A DNA stretch of 6,495 nucleotides from assembly GCA_019425105.1 (NCBI GenBank), contig JAHYYD010000122.1, positions 1 to 6,495 of the forward strand, read 5' to 3'. Both the position numbers and the translations under genes were made by a program. This stretch comes from Actinomycetota bacterium (GTDB taxonomy: Bacteria; Actinomycetota; Actinomycetes; Actinomycetales; Actinomycetaceae). The notes below the pieces were generated by a model, which made no database searches, was not told where the DNA came from, and saw only the letters and a program-made list of their open reading frames with translations. This document shows, one piece after another, positions 4,424 to 6,495 of the stretch (position 1 is the stretch's first letter; the number at the start of each line of letters is the position of its first letter).

Positions 4424-5767
4424 ATGCCTGCATCGACATCCACTTCATTACTGACTGATATGTACGAGCTCACGATGCTCGACGCCGCCCTCAAGGATGG
4501 CACCGCGCATCGTCGCTGCACGTTTGAGCTGTTTGGCCGCCGCCTTCCGGCAACGCGTCGCTTCGGCGTCGTGGCCGGGACCGGTCGCATTCTCGAGGCC
4601 CTGGAACGCTTCGAGTTTGACGCTGAGCAGATCGATTGGCTGCGCGACCAGGGGATCATCTCCGAGGAAGCCGCGCAGTTCCTGTCCTCGTGGCGTTTCA
4701 CGGGCGACATCTGGGGCTACGCCGAGGGCGAGTGCTACTTCTCTGGTTCTCCTCTGCTCACCGTCGAGGGCACCTTCGCGGACTGCACCCTCCTGGAGAC
4801 GCTGCTCCTGTCGATCCTCAACCACGACTGCGCGGTTGCCTCGGCTGCCTCGCGTATGACGATCGCGGCCCACGGCCGCCCCTGCATGGACATGGGTGCG
4901 CGCCGCGCCCACGAGCGCGCTGCGGTCTCCGCCGCTCGCGCCGCCATCATCGGTGGTTTCCAGGGCACGTCCGACCTCGAGGCTGCGAAGCGCTACGGGA
5001 TCCGCTGCATCGGTACGGCCGCCCACGCCTTTACGCTCCTGCACGACACCGAGCGCGATGCCTTCGATTCCCAGGTCGCCAAGCTGGGCGCGGGCACGAC
5101 CCTGCTCGTGGACACCTACGACATCAGGCAGGGCGTCATCAACGCGGTCGAGGCCGCGCGCGCCGCGGGCGGCGAGCTGGGCGCTGTGCGCCTGGATTCG
5201 GGCGACCTGGTCGCCGAGGCGTTCAAGGTGCGCGGCCAGCTCGACGCGATGGGCGCGACGACCACGAAGATCACGGTGACCTCGGACCTGGACGAGTACG
5301 CGATCGCCGCCCTGGGCGCGGCCCCCGTGGACTCCTACGGCGTGGGCACCAAGCTGGTGACGGGCTCGGGCGTGCCGACGGCCGCCCTGGTCTACAAGGT
5401 CGTCCAGCGCGAGGATTCCAACGGCGAGACCGTTCTTGTCGCCAAGAAGGCGGAGTCGAAGTCCACGGTCGGCGGGCGCAAGGTCGCCGGCCGCGTCCTG
5501 GGCGAGGACGGCTACGCGACCGAGGAGCTCCTGCTCGTCGGCACCTCCTTCGAAGAGGGCCAGGCGCTCCTCGCCGAGCGTGGCGCCCGCCCGCTGCAGG
5601 TCCAGCTGGTGCGCGGCGGTCAGATCGATGCCGCAGCATGGGGTTCCGAGGCGCTGTCGCGCGCCCAGGAGCACCACCTGCGTGCCCGCAACGAGCTGCC
5701 CTACCAGGCGTGGCGCCTCTCCGAGGGCGAGGCCGCGATCCCCACGCGCTACGAGAAGGTCGACTGA
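4424..5767 (+). CDS. pncB: Nicotinate phosphoribosyltransferase
   Basis: This enzyme joins nicotinate to PRPP, driven by ATP, to form nicotinate mononucleotide, the entry step of NAD salvage (Preiss-Handler) in the cytosol. The 447-aa product has the family's usual length and motifs. LLTDMYELTML (9-19) opens the substrate domain. Next are GYAEGECYFSGSPLLTVEG (98-116), MDMGARRAHE (155-164), GTAAHAF (198-204) with His201 as the probable phosphorylated histidine, RLDSGD (256-261) for phosphate/PRPP binding, and YGVGTKL (305-311). The C-terminal part carries the smaller domain. The ATG at 4424 begins in the usual place. The gene is divergent to clpS as in M. tuberculosis (Rv1330c/Rv1331) and monocistronic as far as seen, since a large hairpin follows 18 nt after its stop. 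The long open frame antisense to it is a GC-codon artefact. Confidence 0.96.
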   Translation: MPASTSTSLLTDMYELTMLDAALKDGTAHRRCTFELFGRRLPATRRFGVVAGTGRILEALERFEFDAEQIDWLRDQGIISEEAAQFLSSWRFTGDIWGYAEGECYFSGSPLLTVEGTFADCTLLETLLLSILNHDCAVASAASRMTIAAHGRPCMDMGARRAHERAAVSAARAAIIGGFQGTSDLEAAKRYGIRCIGTAAHAFTLLHDTERDAFDSQVAKLGAGTTLLVDTYDIRQGVINAVEAARAAGGELGAVRLDSGDLVAEAFKVRGQLDAMGATTTKITVTSDLDEYAIAALGAAPVDSYGVGTKLVTGSGVPTAALVYKVVQREDSNGETVLVAKKAESKSTVGGRKVAGRVLGEDGYATEELLLVGTSFEEGQALLAERGARPLQVQLVRGGQIDAAAWGSEALSRAQEHHLRARNELPYQAWRLSEGEAAIPTRYEKVD

Positions 5768-5785
5768 CCGTTTCACCACACTGCG

Positions 5786-5834
5786 CGAGGCCCCGACCTC
5801 GTCCTTCTCTCAGAGGGACGAGGCCGGGGCCTCG
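5786..5834. terminator. Bidirectional terminator between pncB and helicase
   Basis: CGAGGCCCCG (5786-5795) pairs with CGGGGCCTCG (5825-5834), and after an A-C mismatch CCTCGTCC (5797-5804) pairs with GGACGAGG (5816-5823). That gives an 18-bp stem with an 11-nt loop. It sits between two convergent genes. Neither side has a clear U tract (TGATATGTCAGTGTT on the plus side), common for actinobacterial terminators. A smaller stem (5860-5865 with 5870-5875) overlaps the helicase stop. Confidence 0.7.
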
Positions 5835-5873
5835 TGATATGTCAGTGTTCGCCGAGTGCGACGCGGCCGCGCG

Positions 5874-6495
5874 TCAGTGGCGGCCGACGAACCACTCGCG
5901 CAGCAGCGCGATGCGGGCCTCGATCTGCTCGGTCGTGGCCTGGGCGACCTCGGGGCCGCCACAGCGCGAACGCAGACGCGAGTGGATGGTCGCATGGGTT
6001 TCGCCGGATCGACGCGACCACGTGGAGACCAGGTGCTGGAGTTCCTTGCGCTTGGCGGCGCGCAGCTTGTGCGCCGGGATGCCAGCGTTCTCCTCGCGCA
6101 TTTTCTGGGCGGCGCGGTTCTTCTTCTGGGCGGCAACCTGGTCAGCCTGGCGGGCACGCAGCAGGGTCGTCACCTGGTCGGCATCCAACAGGCCGGGAAT
6201 GCCCAGGTATTCCTGCTCTTCCTCGGATCCGACCTCGGCGCCCGCACCCCATGCGGCACCGTCGAAGAGGACGCCGTCGAACTCGGCATCCGCGCCCAGG
6301 ACCTCGAACTGGGAGAGCAGGTCGGAGGACGCCTTGTCCTCACGGTTTGCGCTAGCAACGAGGGCGTCCTCGGGGTTCCACATGTCGTCTTCGCTGGCTT
6401 CCTCGCGCTTGGGGCGATCCAGCGCGTGGTCGCGCTCGATCTCCATGCCGCCGGCGAGGGTCAACAGGGGCACGACGGAGGGAATGAAGACGGTG
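5874..6495 (-). CDS. DEAD/DEAH-box helicase, C-terminal part (partial)
   Basis: The open frame enters from beyond the right edge with no stop and ends at the TGA at 5874-5876; 206 residues are visible. The helicase motor itself lies outside the window. The visible part matches, from memory, the C-terminal region of an actinobacterial superfamily 2 DEAD/DEAH-box helicase. Supporting pieces are TVFIPSV at the left edge, GGMEIERDHALDRP, an acidic stretch, DAEFDGVLFDG, EYLGIPGLLDADQVTTLL, a Lys/Arg/Gln-rich helix (RQADQVAAQKKNRAAQKM), and the final domain RKELQHLVSTW...HSRLRSRCGGP...ARIALLREW. That end domain is basic and may bind nucleic acid. Internal GTG and ATG codons (6473, 6446) are not starts, because the family sequence continues upstream of them. 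The gene is convergent with pncB. DNA or RNA substrate and cellular role are unknown. Confidence 0.72.
   Translation of the reverse strand, partial: TVFIPSVVPLLTLAGGMEIERDHALDRPKREEASEDDMWNPEDALVASANREDKASSDLLSQFEVLGADAEFDGVLFDGAAWGAGAEVGSEEEQEYLGIPGLLDADQVTTLLRARQADQVAAQKKNRAAQKMREENAGIPAHKLRAAKRKELQHLVSTWSRRSGETHATIHSRLRSRCGGPEVAQATTEQIEARIALLREWFVGRH

Noticed and set aside
4448..5779. Minus-strand open frame of 443 codons antisense to pncB
   Set aside because: Shadow of a GC-rich codon pattern. The plus-strand frame has all nicotinate phosphoribosyltransferase motifs; this one has low-complexity Arg/Gly/Ala/Leu sequence and no family features.

Overview
The window comes from a high-GC Gram-positive chromosome, most likely an actinobacterium of the Actinomycetaceae (Schaalia/Actinomyces-like). 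The evidence is the GC-rich coding sequence, SD-poor starts with TANNNT boxes six bases from the ATG, and the order pncB / clpS / DUF2017 / murI / metallo-beta-lactamase-fold phosphodiesterase. That order matches the Mycobacterium tuberculosis neighbourhood Rv1330c-Rv1331-Rv1332 ... Rv1338-Rv1339 with the intervening genes missing. The genus-level call is inference.

Left part (1-870), accessory. A terminator-like hairpin opens the window. It is followed on the minus strand by a 40-codon gene (56-178) with a strong Shine-Dalgarno, an upstream hairpin and an AT-rich region carrying phased CTTGA repeats. Next is a minus-strand gene for a three-helix CBU_0592-like membrane protein with a very Arg-rich tail and its own terminator. 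A short divergent region separates it from a LysR-type regulator on the plus strand (870-1787), which may control it.

Middle part (1834-4342), conserved. A compact minus-strand operon reads clpS, DUF2017, murI and an Rv1339-like phosphodiesterase. Gaps are 3 and 17 nt, and the last two genes overlap by 4 nt (GTGA). It joins the ClpCP/ClpAP N-degron adaptor, a protein of unknown function, the D-glutamate supplier for peptidoglycan and a putative cAMP-hydrolysing enzyme. It ends tail-to-tail with lysR across 46 bp.

Right part (4343-6495). An 81-bp divergent region separates clpS from pncB (nicotinate phosphoribosyltransferase, NAD salvage). Both genes have a -10-like box exactly 6 nt before their ATG, suggesting leaderless transcripts. 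pncB ends at a large symmetrical hairpin shared with a convergent gene whose last 206 codons are visible, the C-terminal region of an actinobacterial DEAD/DEAH-box helicase.

Most of the window is ordinary core genome. I saw no CRISPR array, tRNA, rRNA, transposase, prophage gene or recognisable defence system. The least explained stretch is 1-450, with its small gene and structured, repeat-bearing upstream region.
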